DNA from: Volvox africanus
Taxonomy: Eukaryota; Chlorophyta; Chlorophyceae; Chlamydomonadales; Volvocaceae
NCBI GenBank assembly: GCA_030268105.1
Contig: BSDZ01000116.1
Span: 1,450,001 to 1,514,000 of the forward strand
Length of the DNA stretch: 64,000 nt
Direction of reading: 5' to 3'
Program-made: the position numbers and the translations under genes
Notes under the pieces: generated by a model
What the model was told of the DNA's origin: nothing
What the model saw: only the letters and a program-made list of their open reading frames with translations
Database searches by the model: none
Part shown: positions 1-13,428 of the stretch, piece by piece
How positions within the stretch are numbered: the first letter of the stretch is position 1
Layout of the letters: every line of letters starts with the position of its first letter

Positions 1-176
1 CTGCTGCTGCTACTGCAACTGCTACACACAGTACAGTACGGTACAATACAGTACAGTCTTATTCATTAATCAACACCGATACGTACATTACCTTCCCCCC
101 CCCCAAACACACACATACACGCAAACACACATAAACACACACGCGCACGGGGGCACAAAAACATACGTACTTACAG

Positions 177-3100
177 GCAGAATGACTATGGCCAGCTGGG
201 TTTGAGTGACTACCTTACCCGGGGCGACCGACCTGAGCACATGGGGGCCCTCCTGCCGACCGTCAAGCTTGGACCCCGGTTCACCGTTTCAGCCATCGCC
301 GGAGGCATGTTTCACACCTGCGCCATCCTGCAGCCCGGTGGAGTGGTCAAGTGCTGGGGGTAAGGGAGTGTGTACTTCAGAGCGAGAGTACGAGATGCTA
401 CTACATGCTGGGCGATTATTGCTGCTGTCAGATGGCCAATAACGAAGAATATCTTGTATATTTCAATAAGCAAATTAGTTTATAGATGCGCTGAAACATT
501 ATTGCACAAAGGAAAAGATGTACTTTTGTATGACTTATGTCAGCTGTCGTATCTAATTTACCTATAAAGCTGTCTACTTAGCTAGGCACCACATCCCAGC
601 TTATGGAGCTGTCCGTCTCTGTATATATGTTTATTTATAAAAATTTATAGGTACATAGATAAGCCTGTACGACTGTCGATGTAAAAATATATATATGCAT
701 ATAAAATATGCATATATATGTTTTTATTCCACTGGCGGCGCATCAGTGCCCTAACATTCGATGAAATTACATCACATATCAATCGGTGTGAGACGTGTAA
801 TAAGTGAGTGTCAGATGCACTTTAGTATACCTGCACTGTGCAGCAATAATAATGCATCGATACTTTGGCGCCTGCCATTGGAATAGACCTGCTATCTCAC
901 GGTTTAATCATTTACTCGAAATATCCTGCAACTCGTTTGACAGGGTACGCAGGGCCTTAAGCCTTCACTCACTCCTCGCTCTGCCCGTCCAGCAGCACGG
1001 AGCCGTAACCTGTCTCACTCTTGGCAGTATATACCTCAATCCTGCCTGACCTGAGATAACCACTCTCTCTATATATTTATTTAAATATACATATATATGT
1101 ATATTTATATATACATATCATATGGATACCTACCATTCCGGGGGAACGAGGGACAGCGACAGCAGCACATTAAAATAACCCCACAAGTGTGATCACGTGT
1201 TGAAGTGGTTCCGCGGGACGAGTTTAGCAAGGAACTCACATTTATTTTCTCCTCCTTGCATACATCACATCACATCACATCACATCACATACACATGACA
1301 TGACATGTATCATCACATCACCTTTGTTGCCCTGTTGGCAACCTATCTTGACACCCATGCAGCCGCAATACCAATGGCCAGCTGGGCTTGGGAGATAGTC
1401 AGAACCGCGGAGATGACATAAATGAGATGGGCTCCGACCTGCCGACGGTGGACCTGGGCCCCGGCCTGGTGGCCACGGCCATCACTGCAGGAGATTACCA
1501 CACCTGCGCCATCCTGCAGCCTGGTGGCATCGTGAAGTGCTGGGGGTACGTTTCGTACTTGTCCGTACACTTGCTTGGTGGCGGTAAACACAGGTTGTAG
1601 TAGTTGAAGGCCTTAAAGGCCGCTCGAGATGCTGAGAAGGTGCTTCTGCACCTTTATGTCGTGTTGGTGTGTGCCGTACATGTACGTGTATGTAACACAT
1701 ACACAACTTGTCTTTGTTGATCACTAATGTCTCTTTCTATATATATGTATATATGTTTGTTGTTTGATCCATTCACACTTCACGCCACGAGCTCTTACGT
1801 TATTCTGGAACATGGAGACCATTTAGTATATATGTACTGAATGTAGTGTATGTTTGAAAGGCGTCTCTTGTTTCGGTGCTGGGACCGTCTGGTTCTGGAG
1901 CCATTCATGTATTTCATTTACATCATAATTATCGAGCTACGCGTTCCTGTATATATATATACATATATGATATATATATGTGATATATATATGCCCTAAT
2001 ATGGTCCTGAGATTTAGGGAGCGATGTTTGCTTATCCGCGGGAATTCAAACAACCCAGTGATGCACCCCAGCGGCCCCAACTATGGGGTACGCGTGCCCA
2101 ATGGTGTTAAGTTACCCCCCGTGGTTCCCAGTAATACACGCCAGGCAACCGCCGGCGTAACCATAATAATAATACCATATGTATGATATATATGATATAT
2201 TTCATGATTATCGAGCTATGCGTTCCTGACTTCCTGCTTGCGTACAGTGTTAACTATCGCGGTGAGCTTGGCCTTGGCGATTTCGAGTGGCGCGGGGATG
2301 AGCCTGGGGAAATGGGCACCGCCCTGCCAGCGGTGGACCTAGGCCCCGGCCTGGTGGCCACTGCCATTGATGCAGGCGCCGATCACACGTGCGTGGTGCT
2401 GCAGCCTGGCGGCATTGTCAAGTGCTGGGGGTAAGTGACTCGCTGGCTTGGCATTAACCCACAGGAGCCCCATGTCATTATCATCGATGAATGGGATGAA
2501 AACAAGTAATTCATTAGTGTCAAGGTTCATTCCTTCTTTTTCTTCTTTTATTTGTTAAGTATTTGTTTTATACTCTTATTGTTATTGTTGGTTCATTTTA
2601 TTATTATTCTTTATTATTATTACGTGTTAAAAATTCTAATTATCCATATTATCTAAATATTAACGCCATCAATTACTGTTTTAAATTCTTTCTTTCCTAA
2701 TTATTACCATATTATTATTATTATTATTATTAATTATATTATTAGTAGTAGTATTCTTGTTGTTGTTGTGGCTATGGATGTTATGGGTGTATTCTGAACG
2801 AACACTGATCCAATACAAACCCTCCCGTACAAATCCTCCCGTACATATTTTTTATTTTTATACGTGGATTGATGGTTTGCGTACTTCGTACCGCCAAGGT
2901 ACAACTTGGATGCCACGCTGGGACTCGGCGACATGATCGACCGTGGCATCCAGCCCGGTCAGATGGGCGCAAACCTGCCCGCGGTGGACTTGGGGCGCGG
3001 CTTCAAAGCGACTGCAGTGGCGTGCGGCTCCAGAAACTCGTGTGCAATGGATCAATCGTCTGGCCTTGTGAAGTGCTGGGGGTAAGGCTCTTGTCGATGT

Positions 3101-4906
3101 TCTTATTCGTGCACCGGCGTCGAGAAGGGGCCTCCTACTGGTATGCATCGGCCTTTCACCCTGCCTCCACTATTGTTATCATTATTTAATCATCGTCATC
3201 GTCATTATATTATTTATATTTATATTTATATTTAATTCATTAAATGAAAATAATTTCCCTGGGTAATTTTATATTAGGACATACATGTAAATCTTGCTTT
3301 TCCTGTCTTTGATCATCAAAAGGGAAAATCGCAGAAGAACGTTTACTACAATTATAGCTTCTCCGCTAACCGTCGTAAAGTGTCACGTGCACCACCATCA
3401 CGTAAGGTTTCACTCAGCTAACACGACCATCCCCATCACCAACACTCCGCCGCGCCGATGGGTCCTCGCTGCCATGTGTCTGTCATGCAGTGACAATTTC
3501 TACGGCCAGCTGGGTCAGGGCAACATCTTACGCCGCGGGGACCAGCCTGGGGAGATGGGGCGCCTGCTCAAACCCATCTCCCTAGGAGAGGGTTACAGGC
3601 CCACGGGAATCGTTGCTGGAGATTTACACATCTGCGCTTTGCTACAGCCCGGGGGCGTCGTCAAGTGCTGGGGGTACGCCCTATGAATGTCTGTTTGTAT
3701 GTCAGTGTCTCTCTGTCCGACTCTGTCTGTGTCTCTCTGTCCGTATGTCTGTCTGTCTGTGTGTCTGTCTGTGTGTCTGTCTGTCTGTCGGTCGGTCGGT
3801 CGGTCAGTCGGTCTGTCCGTCTGTCCGTCCGTGTTTATCGTTCTGGGTTGCTCTGTACAAACGTGATGTGCAGTGTGCGTATGTGCGCGCCACCACATGA
3901 CACCTATGCGATGGTTGCTATATCCATGTTTGCCATTTCTAAATATGTTGCAATTATGTACTAATCACAAATACGCTTGAGCAAACGAAGTTAGCGCGAC
4001 TTGACAACAGGTCGTAATGTACTATTCCTTTGTATTATGTTTTACATTTCATGAAATTACATGAAATATTTATTTGACGTACGAAAGTAACGCCGAACAA
4101 TCAAAAACATTGCGCATAAACTTAATATGGCCGCCACCGCCGCCACCGGGCTCACTGTCGTGGTCCGATGCCTCGCAACAAAGAGGCGCCTAGGAAGGGC
4201 ATCATTAGAGCGGCTCATTCATTTGCCCGCCCGCCTATCTGACTGCCTCTTCCCACCCGCCTGCCTGTTTGTCTGTTTGTTTTAAGGTCGAACAGGTACG
4301 GTGCCACCGGCCTGGAGGTCGGCCAGGCCTTTGGCGACCAGCCCCGAGAAATGGGGGACTTCTTAAAACCCGTGAACCTCGGTGTGGGGCTCAATGCCAG
4401 CGCAATCACCGCTGGATACGCCCACACATGTGCGCTGTTGCAGCCAGGCAATATCGTCAAATGCTGGGGGTAAGCAACGGGGTCTGTCTGTCCGTGTCCG
4501 TCTGCCCGTGTCTGTCTGTCAGTGTCTGTACACCTGCTTTTCAGTCCGTCTGTCTGAGAACAGTAGCATGTAAAGTCGCAAATAATGACTTTTTGTCGTA
4601 TACTCATGCCTATTTAGGCATCCATCCACTTATTTGCGTGATGTGCGTTCCCTTCCCTTCACCCAACCTCTCCACCACCACCACCATCATCATCATCGTC
4701 ATCATTGTCATCATCATCATCATCATCATCATTCATCATCATTCATCATCATTATCATCATCATTATCATCATCATTATCATCATCATCATCGTCATCAG
4801 AGTGAACTCCAGGCCGTTCGCGGGCACCCTGGGTCTGGGGGACTCAAACACGCGAGGGCTCGCGAAGAACACCATGGGGGATAAGTTGCCGCCCGTCCAA
4901 CTGTAA
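177..4906 (+). CDS. RCC1-like beta-propeller protein, 3' part (gene starts upstream)
   Basis: Exons: 177-359, 1363-1545, 2248-2430, 2899-3081, 3491-3673, 4287-4469 and 4801-4906 (stop TAA 4904-4906). The first six are each exactly 183 nt (61 codons). All use the same phase: each ends TGG-GG before the donor and the next begins with one base completing Gly. Each exon encodes one repeat with the pattern YGQLGLGD, then RGD.P.EMG, L.P.VDLG, A...AG..HTCA.LQPGG and VKCWG. RCC1/BLIP-II-type repeats of this kind fold as blades of a seven-bladed propeller and usually act as protein-interaction modules. The function of this protein is unknown. The sixth repeat is the most divergent and the seventh stops after half a blade (PPVQL). 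The 5' end, any signal peptide and other domains lie outside the window. The acceptor of the first exon could alternatively lie a few bases later. Confidence 0.82.
725..1060 (+). repeat. Dispersed repeat, copy 1 (inside RCC1-like gene intron)
   Basis: About 336 bp lying in the intron 360-1362. It is highly similar, in the same orientation, to 20764-21092 and more loosely to 32648-33030. Shared landmarks are ATTCCACTGGCGGCGCATCA at the left end, CTGCACTGTGCAGCAATAAT in the middle, TTGGCAGTATAT near the right end and a GAGATAAC end. The first 80 bp are open in one frame and encode a peptide ending RCETCNK, as in copy 2, so it is probably the 3' end of a transposable element. Confidence 0.8.
4678..4800 (+). 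repeat. (TCA)n/(CCA)n trinucleotide tract
   Basis: An almost uninterrupted ATC/ATT tract runs up to the acceptor of the last RCC1-like exon at 4801. It therefore forms the 3' end of the intron 4470-4800. The neighbouring intron 3674-4286 begins with a (TCTG)n-rich tract at about 3715-3835. Confidence 0.85.
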
Positions 4907-6659
4907 ACGTTGGGAAAGAGGAGCAGCGGTGGCAGAAACCCGCGACGTACAGGCGATGCGCGCGTGAGGGCATATGCATGGACGCGCGCGTGCTTGTCCA
5001 ATGCATCCCTTGCGGCAGAGGCCCACCTCCTTGGGATAGAAATCCTCACAAGCCTCACCGATAAGCTCTCCATCATTACAATCGTTGCGTTCTAATCGAA
5101 ATTGTTGAAATAAGTTACATCAATCCCACTTATTTGTTTGGCTGAGGTGGGCGCGAGGGTGGCCTCGCATCAGAGGGTGCTGCAGGCGGACATTAAGTGC
5201 CTTCCATCCTGTTCGTAAGCCCCATACATACACGTTTCCGTACAAAATATTGGTAAGCGTACCATTCTTTATATGCACGCACACGCACGTACATACGCAT
5301 GCTTACACATACACACACGTACTGTATGTACACACGCGCCCATTTTTCAACGGGCATGATGTATATGGATATGAAACGGTGGAAATCAGGTGTCCAACAG
5401 ACATTCTCATGTTCCTCGGGAGGGACGAGTGATGGCCCTATCAGCAGCAGCCGATGCGCGTGTCTTTTTGTGTGTGTGGAGAGGGGGGCCTCGTGGCTAG
5501 GCGTTTTCCTTCTGAGCTACAAAGAGGTTTGTACGGCGGCAGGAGGTAGTTCGGCGGAGTGCTTAGTGCTTTGATAGAAGTCCGGTGTTGCTAATTCGGG
5601 CACATTAGGACATTGCGTTGTGTTGTACGTTGTGTTATGATTGGGGAACAATGTCCGGAACATGTGTCTGGGTTGCGGGTATGTCCAGCATGGACATGTA
5701 CGACATGTAGTCGTCACAATATGATGTCAGGGCGTGCGGCAGGCAGCGACCGAAACCGCGGGAGGCAAACTAGATCCAGTCCATAAGGACTTAAGGTTTG
5801 GGGTTTTAAGGTTTTAGGGTTTTAACCCTAAGGACATAAGTCCATAAGGTTCATAAGCTTATATGACCTACATATTACGGCAATCATCCACCGTATCTTC
5901 CGTTATCATTGCTGAGGCTCTTTGCCTGTCGTGAACGTCAGTTTGCGTGTTACCCTTGTAGAAATACCAATTGTAAATTTGCCCTCTTCGGACCGCTAAG
6001 GATCTGTTGGTGACTACCAGTGCCGGTGCAGTGATGGCACAAGCAGCGTACTCGGTAGATCACTTATTCTGTGACTGCGTGTGACTCGGCTTATCGTGTT
6101 TGTTACTCGGCTGCAGATTCGCGGCGGCAAAGGATGAGTTTTCATTCATAACATTACAGTCGACATGCCGCTGGGTCATCTGGGCGTTTTCGGCAAACCA
6201 GGTTGATGTACGGCAGGTTCCTTTTATTTTTGCAATTGGTAACCTTATCCCAATGGACCCAGCTGTCGTTCACTGCATTGATAAATACACCTGACACCCA
6301 TCACACACAGGGGTGTGCAGCAGTCGCCCATAGGGCCTCAGGGTCCATCGTACCGCGTTGGAGTTTCGGATTTTGGCACTACTACAGGATTTGTGTGTAT
6401 GTAGCAGGATGCCTCCATCCGGCAACAAAACGATGACGCTGCTGCTGCTGCTGCTGGGAGGGGTAACGGATTAACGTAAAGGTAGGCACGAAACGAAAGA
6501 ACGAAAAAAAATAAACAGGCAAAGGAAAGCTAGGAATGGAAAGAGGCTAAAGCTGAAAGCTTAACTGTGGGCGACTTGTACTGCAAGCACGCGCAAGCAC
6601 CGGGGGCCCTGACTACCGGGCCGAACAACAGCGCAGCAGGGGGAACACATATCTACATA

Positions 6660-6695
<36 letters not shown>

Positions 6696-8160
6696 CCATA
6701 TATATATATATATATATATGGGAAAGAGGTATAGATAGATAGATATAGATATAGATATACCTCTATATATATGTACTTATATCACAGACATAGAGATGCC
6801 ACGCACAGATCTATGTTTGTATACCGCACACATTGTGTCATCGCAGGACGCTACTCCCCGGCTAACTAGCCCCTGCAATTCATGGATTTGCAAGCTTCCT
6901 TCAAAGACATGAATTTAACCATTTATCTGATTTGTGAATTTGACACATTGTGACCGCTAATACTCCGGACTTAACTTAAAGATGTACAGAAAGGGACGAG
7001 CATCGGGATTTCCCCCTTACAGGAACCTCCCGAGAGCTGCAGGGCCACACGAGAGCACGTGAATGCCCCTGGCAAAAATATATATGTGATTTCAACAAGT
7101 GTTTGTACGATTGTTTATGATATATATATATACATGATAATATATATATATATATATATATATATCATACATAATATATATATATATCATATACATGTGA
7201 TTAGGTATGTGATTAGATAGAGAGAGGGGGGAAGTCGAAAAACCCGAATCCTGGTGCTGATACTAGAGGAACGAAGACTAACCTTGAGGGTTGAATTAAA
7301 GGCCGCGAATTTAAGCAGTATAAAGAAGAAGAGAACCGTAATGATGTATACTATCGGTCTTATTGCTGGCGGCGAAGTGAAAGACGTGTTGAGTCCGAGG
7401 CGCTGGCCTGACCGCCGGCGCTGCCGCTGTCATGCGAGTGCTCCTCCCGACCCCCCTGACCTACACGCGCCTGAATCCAACCAACCCATCTACCCCACGC
7501 GACGGACGCATGCAGCCGATGGGGAAAATGCCGCTGAATTCGGAGGGTAGAAGTAATAGGTTGAGTAAAGATAAAGAAAAGAATGTAATCTAAAAGGAGG
7601 ATGGAAGGACGTATATATTAGGATGGGAGCGTACGGCGTAGGCGTACGGAAGGCAATAAAACTGGAGGAAACGTGAGATGGGAAGAAAGGGTTGTTTGGC
7701 TCTAGCAGATAGAATACAGGGGTTCGTGGTCATGCAGGCGCGGGCTGGGGCCACGAATGGCTCCCGCCAGCCCGCGCACACTAGGGGCGCAAGCATGCCG
7801 GCCCACTAGTCCGTCTGGTTAACTGAGAGAGGAAAAGAGGAGAGCAGGGGAAGAGAGAGAGGGGAGAGAGCCTTCCCTATGCATCTATACGGTAGGTATT
7901 GGCTATGCATTCATCCAGTGGTGCATCCAAGCGCAACCACATGGATGCCTCAGCCACAACCCCGGCCGTCGAATGAAAGCTTGTGATGGCGACAAGAGGG
8001 GGGACATACACTACTGCAGGACAGTGAGCTGCAGTACGTGACAAACCACCTGCAACGACCCCGCCAACCAGTCAACTAACTTGTACGCTTCAGGCGCACT
8101 CACTGCCCTTCGACAGCGCTGTGCCCCTCTCCTTGTTTGAGCGCCATGTCAGTTCCTTTC
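4907..8160. other. Intergenic spacer, no supported gene
   Basis: Open frames here are short and lack family-like sequence or paired splice sites. The stretch holds (TG)n and (TCTG)n microsatellites (6659-6692), AT-rich short inverted repeats around 6697-6770 and 7100-7190, and a short telomere-like T-rich/G-rich run at 5797-5830. Confidence 0.6.
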
Positions 8161-9640
8161 TCTCTCTCACTCTGTCTCCCCGTCTCTCTCTCTGTCTCCC
8201 CGTCTCTCTCTCTGTCTCCCCGTCTCTCTCTCTGTCTCCCCGTCTCTCTCTCTGTCTCCCCGTCTCTCTCTCTGTCTCCCCGTCTCTCTCTCTGTCTCCC
8301 CGTCTCTCTCTCTGTCTCCCCGTCTCTCTCTCTGTCTCCCCGTCTCTCTCTCTGTCTCCCCGTCTCTCTCTCTGTCTCCCCGTCTCTCTCTCTGTCCCCC
8401 CGTCTCTCTCTCTGTCTCCCCGTCTCTCTCTCTGTCCCCCCGTCTCTCTCTCTGTCTCCCCGTCTCTCTCTCTGTCTCCCCGTCTCTCTCTCTGTCTCCC
8501 CGTCTCTCTCTCTGTCTCCCCGTCTCTCTCTCTGTCTCCCCGTCTCTCTCTCTGTCTCCCCGTCTCTCTCTCTGTCTCCCCGTCTCTCTCTCTGTCTCCC
8601 CGTCTCTCTCTCTGTCTCCCCGTCTCTCTCTCTGTCTCCCCGTCTCTCTCTCTGTCTCCCCGTCTCTCTCTCTGTCTCCCCGTCTCTCTCTCTGTCTCCC
8701 CGTCTCTCTCTCTGTCTCCCCGTCTCTCTCTCTGTCTCCCCGTCTCTCTCTCTGTCTCCCCGTCTCTCTCTCTGTCTCCCCGTCTCTCTCTCTGTCTCCC
8801 CGTCTCTCTCTCTGTCTCCCCGTCTCTCTCTCTGTCTCCCCGTCTCTCTCTCTGTCTCCCCGTCTCTCTCTCTGTCTCCCCGTCTCTCTCTCTGTCTCCC
8901 CGTCTCTCTCTCTGTCTCCCCGTCTCTCTCTCTGTCTCCCCGTCTCTCTCTCTGTCTCCCCGTCTCTCTCTCTGTCTCCCCGTCTCTCTCTCTGTCTCCC
9001 CGTCTCTCTCTCTGTCTCCCCGTCTCTCTCTCTGTCTCCCCGTCTCTCTCTCTGTCTCCCCGTCTCTCTCTCTGTCTCCCCGTCTCTCTCTCTGTCTCCC
9101 CGTCTCTCTCTCTGTCTCCCCGTCTCTCTCTCTGTCTCCCCGTCTCTCTCTCTGTCTCCCCGTCTCTCTCTCTGTCTCCCCGTCTCTCTCTCTGTCTCCC
9201 CGTCTCTCTCTCTGTCTCCCCGTCTCTCTCTCTGTCTCCCCGTCTCTCTCTCTGTCTCCCCGTCTCTCTCTCTGTCTCCCCGTCTCTCTCTCTGTCTCCC
9301 CGTCTCTCTCTCTGTCTCCCCGTCTCTCTCTCTGTCTCCCCGTCTCTCTCTCTGTCTCCCCGTCTCTCTCTCTGTCTCCCCGTCTCTCTCTCTGTCTCCC
9401 CGTCTCTCTCTCTGTCTCCCCGTCTCTCTCTCTGTCTCCCCGTCTCTCTCTCTGTCTCCCCGTCTCTCTCTCTGTCTCCCCGTCTCTCTCTCTGTCTCCC
9501 CGTCTCTCTCTCTGTCTCCCCGTCTCTCTCTCTGTCTCCCCGTCTCTCTCTCTGTCTCCCCGTCTCTCTCTCTGTCTCCCCGTCTCTCTCTCTGTCTCCC
9601 CGTCTCTCTCTCTGTCTCCCCGTCTCTCTCTCTGTCTCTC
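8161..9640. repeat. 20-bp minisatellite, about 74 tandem units
   Basis: The unit is CTCTCTCTCTGTCTCCCCGT, repeated head to tail almost without change. By eye only two units differ, with TGTCCCCC for TGTCTCCC near 8395 and 8435. Twenty is not a multiple of three and the unit contains no stop, so all frames on the pyrimidine strand read the same 20-residue Ser/Leu/Pro pattern, and the other strand reads an Arg/Glu/Gly pattern. The long open frames across it follow from the repeat and are not evidence of a gene. One strand is almost purely pyrimidine (G only at two positions per unit), so triplex or slipped-strand structure is possible. Confidence 0.97.
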
Positions 9641-10693
9641 TCTATAGTTTTATAGATTTCACCACCATGCAGTGGTGGCGAATACAAAGCGTGAGATAGA
9701 TGCAGCTCCGCTCCTCTACCCTGTCTGTCTATGTAGGCGTAAGGTCGGGGGTTCAGGGCGGTTCCCCCGGCAGACGGCGGAGACAAGCCGCAGTACGAAA
9801 TTTTGGTTCAGGAGCCAGAAATGGCATGTGTACATAGGAGAAGTGGAGGGGAAAGGGGTAGACGAATAGTTGCTTGGAGAGTGTGAATTTACTGTTCATA
9901 TGTGCCGCCGTTTGTGACGCCATATAAAGGGCTCTAGTCGGGCGCGGCGTTTTGATGAGCAGCCTGATACAGTAACCTAGTTGCAAATCCATTAATGTCC
10001 CTGGCAGTTGTCAGCGAGGGAAGCAGAAATGGCCGCAGACACCCTTATCGAGCCGCATGGCTTCATTGCCTTTGAAACCAACCCTGCGCTGAACCGGCTG
10101 AGTGCCAGGGCATTGAGGGAGCTTTAACAAGGACCTGCTGCCAAGCACGTGATAGCTTCTGCCTATTGTGGAGTTTGAAGGCGCCAGTACAGTTAGTGTG
10201 GGGACGGAACAGTGCACGCGCAGCAGCCCACGCCACGGCAGAACCTATTGGCTTGCTCGTTGATAATTTCGCAGAACGTAGCATTGAACGTGATGCCAAT
10301 TGACCCAATGTCACAGCAGTCCCTTGAGTCCCTTACCATTATTGAGTTTATGCTGGTCATTCGCCAGCCGCTATATTATCCAAGATCAATTGATCTGATA
10401 ATCCAAATAATTACATCGCACTTGAACGTGCTATTTTCAGCTTGTCGTTGCATGACTTCGGACTTCAGATCCCGAGGGCAGGTCGGTTAACGCTACAAAT
10501 GTAACTGAGAAGGTCATAACAATCATATAGATTATATATTATGAACGTGTATATCATTTTCGGTTAATGAAAGGTACATCCGTTCTTCAACTTCTTGCCG
10601 GACGATGGCTGGGCTCCGAAGCCGACAGTGGTAGAGTTGACGATGTGGCACTGTTGAGGCTCACGAAGTTTTATCACGTTTAGAGTTGCAATC
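9641..10693. other. Spacer upstream of SHMT, no supported gene
   Basis: About 1 kb of unique sequence between the minisatellite and the SHMT start codon. It must contain the SHMT promoter and 5' UTR. I see no clear TATA box and no coding sequence with supporting splice sites. Confidence 0.5.
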
Positions 10694-13380
10694 ATGTTGC
10701 GCATCAAAGGTGCCAAGCTTGCTCTACGGGCGCTGTCGGCAAGGCAGGGCACTGTGAGTTCCAAGGCTGTTCCCGCTTATCGCTTTTGGATCATCTGCAT
10801 AATTATCCGATCGATGGATCATCTTCTTGAATGTTTTTACAGGAGCTCGTGCAGCAACGTTGCTTTGCAGCTCAGGTTAGCACGTTTGTGAGGGTCGTGC
10901 TCAAGACGACGACGCGCGGTCGACCATCGCTTAACCTAGACCCGTTTGCCCGCAGCCCGCTCTATCAAATGAGGAGGAGTACAGCCGCTTTTCCCAGGAT
11001 ACGAGCCGGGCGCACGTTACCGTAAGTGCAGTATGCTTCCACGCCATGCACGACCGCGAGCGAGCCTCATTCAATTGCTCGCAGTGGCCCAAGGTTCTCA
11101 ATGCTTCTCTTGCCGAGGTGGATCCAGATCTGTACGATATCATCGAGAAGGAGAAGAATCGCCAGTTCAAGGTGCGGCCAGTGTACGGCAGGCAACTCGT
11201 CACGCAACATGCAACTCATGCCAATATCCGATCCCACAGTCTCATCATCCCTCCAAACAATTTTAACTGTCCTCGTTTCCGTGTCTGTACGTGTCTGTGT
11301 GTCTTTCTTTGTGCTGGTGCTTATCTTTTGTGTGCGTGTGTGTTTGTTTGTTTCCTTGCATCACACGTGAATAGGGACTTGAGCTCATCCCGTCAGAGAA
11401 CTTCGTTTCTTCTTCGGTTATGGAAGCCGTTGGATCGGTTATGACGAACAAGTACTCTGAAGGTTATCCGGGCGCTCGCTACTACGGCGGCAACGAATTC
11501 ATCGATATGGCAGAGCGCCTGTGCCAGGTGAGAGGTTGGAGAGACCATGTGCGTCAGGCACGTGTGTGTATGCTTTTGTTTGTGTATGTGCATGTGTATT
11601 TGTACGGGTTTGGGAGCCCGGGTTTGGAATGTACGGCAACATTCTCGTCTGGTGGACACAGAAGCGGCATCAGGCTGTCCTCCCTCCCTGCCCACGGTCC
11701 CCCCTCTCCCCCTCCACGGGTGCTGGGTTGGGGGTGGCAGTGGGAATCCGCTTATGCAAAAGTCAAAGTCATAATGTAGTTTCCACTTATAATGTGGGTC
11801 GATGTGGGTCAGCGGTTGCTTTCTGTTGACTAGTGGCGGCGCCATCGCGCAGAAGAATGTTAATGAGGAAGGGGCTGCGCGAGCATCAGTGTGGTTGTGA
11901 AAGGTGGTTTGAAATTAAATAACATTCATGGAAGTAATTCCCTTTTAGATTTTCTCAACAATTTATAAATACACGCCGTACATGCACACATACACACGCA
12001 CACGCATATGCACACCTTCCCAATCCCCCCCTCCCCCCTCCTTCAGGAACGCGCCCTGAAGGCTTTTCGACTGGATCCCGCCAGCTGGGGGGTCAATGTG
12101 CAGTCGCTGTCGGGATCGCCCGCTAACTTCCAGGTGTGTGTGTGTGTGTGCGTGCGCGTGTATGTGTGTGTATTGTGGGGCGGGTAAGCACCGGGGCTGG
12201 GGAGGGGGGGTGTATACGAACGTGCAGTGCACCTTATATGAGAGGGAATGTAACCAGAAACCCAAAGTTTAGGGGGAGGTGGTTGAGTGGTCATGTAAGA
12301 GGTTGGTGGTTGGGGAAACATAGTTAACCACCTGGTGGTTGGGGGAAATGTGGCTGCTGGTTGGGGGGTTAGTGGAAAACGGTATTCGATGGGTTAGGCA
12401 GTGGCGGATGTCGGCAACGAAGGTCGGGGTTGGGTGGGGAGGATACGGGGGTAGTAGAAGAAGAGGGAATTGTACGGTATTAGTAATGACACGTAACCCT
12501 CCTTTTTCGTCCCCATAAACGCACATACACGCCCCCATACACACACACGCGCGTGTCGTTTCGGTCCGTACATGATGCGGTCCTCGCAGGTATACACGGC
12601 CCTGCTGCAGCCTCACGACCGGATCATGGCTCTGGACCTGCCTCACGGCGGTCACCTCAGCCACGGCTACCAGACTGACACCAAGAAGATCTCCGCCACC
12701 TCCATCTACTTCGAGGTGGGGCCCCGAGTGTGTGTGTGTGTGTATGTGTCTGTCTGTATGTGCATATGTCTGTTTGTGTGTGTGTATGTATGTGCATATG
12801 CCTGTGTGTGTGTACCTGCATATGTATGTGTCTATATGTTTGTATATGTGTGTTTGTCTGTATGTGTGTATGTGTGTGTGTGTTTGTCTGTATGTATGTT
12901 GCGGGGTATCAGGGGGAATCCGCAAAGCAGCAGTGAACGAAACCCCGACCGGAGGGGGGAGTGGAACAGGAACCCTTAGCAAGCGTGGGTTGCTTGGCAC
13001 GGATGCTTTGCGTGTGTGTGTTTTGGGGGTTCGGGGAAATTACTCTTAACAGTCATGGGAGGTGTACGGCGTGTACGGGAGGTTGTCGCGGTAATAATAT
13101 TGGGGACGACTTTGATATATGGGACGACGGGATGTTCTTTATTTCCATGTCCCGCTTCCTGTCGTACTGCAGCAAATGCCGTACCGTCTGAACGAAGAGA
13201 CGGGCTTCATCGATTACGACACGTTGGAGAAGACTGCCGTACTGTTCCGGCCAAAGCTAATTGTGGCGGGTGAGATGGGTCGTTGGAGTTGGCGGTTGTA
13301 AGGGTACCTGGAGTGTGGGAGAGAAGATACGAAACCTCCTTGCGCCCGATTATGACAGTCCAATAATAATAATAATAATA

Positions 13381-13428
<48 letters not shown>

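Noticed and set aside
8121..9786. Open frames of more than 500 codons on both strands
   Set aside because: They are produced by the stop-free 20-bp tandem repeat; all frames give the same periodic peptide and none has independent coding support.
12720..12900. Cys/Val-rich frames in (TG)n sequence
   Set aside because: Microsatellite translation inside an SHMT intron.
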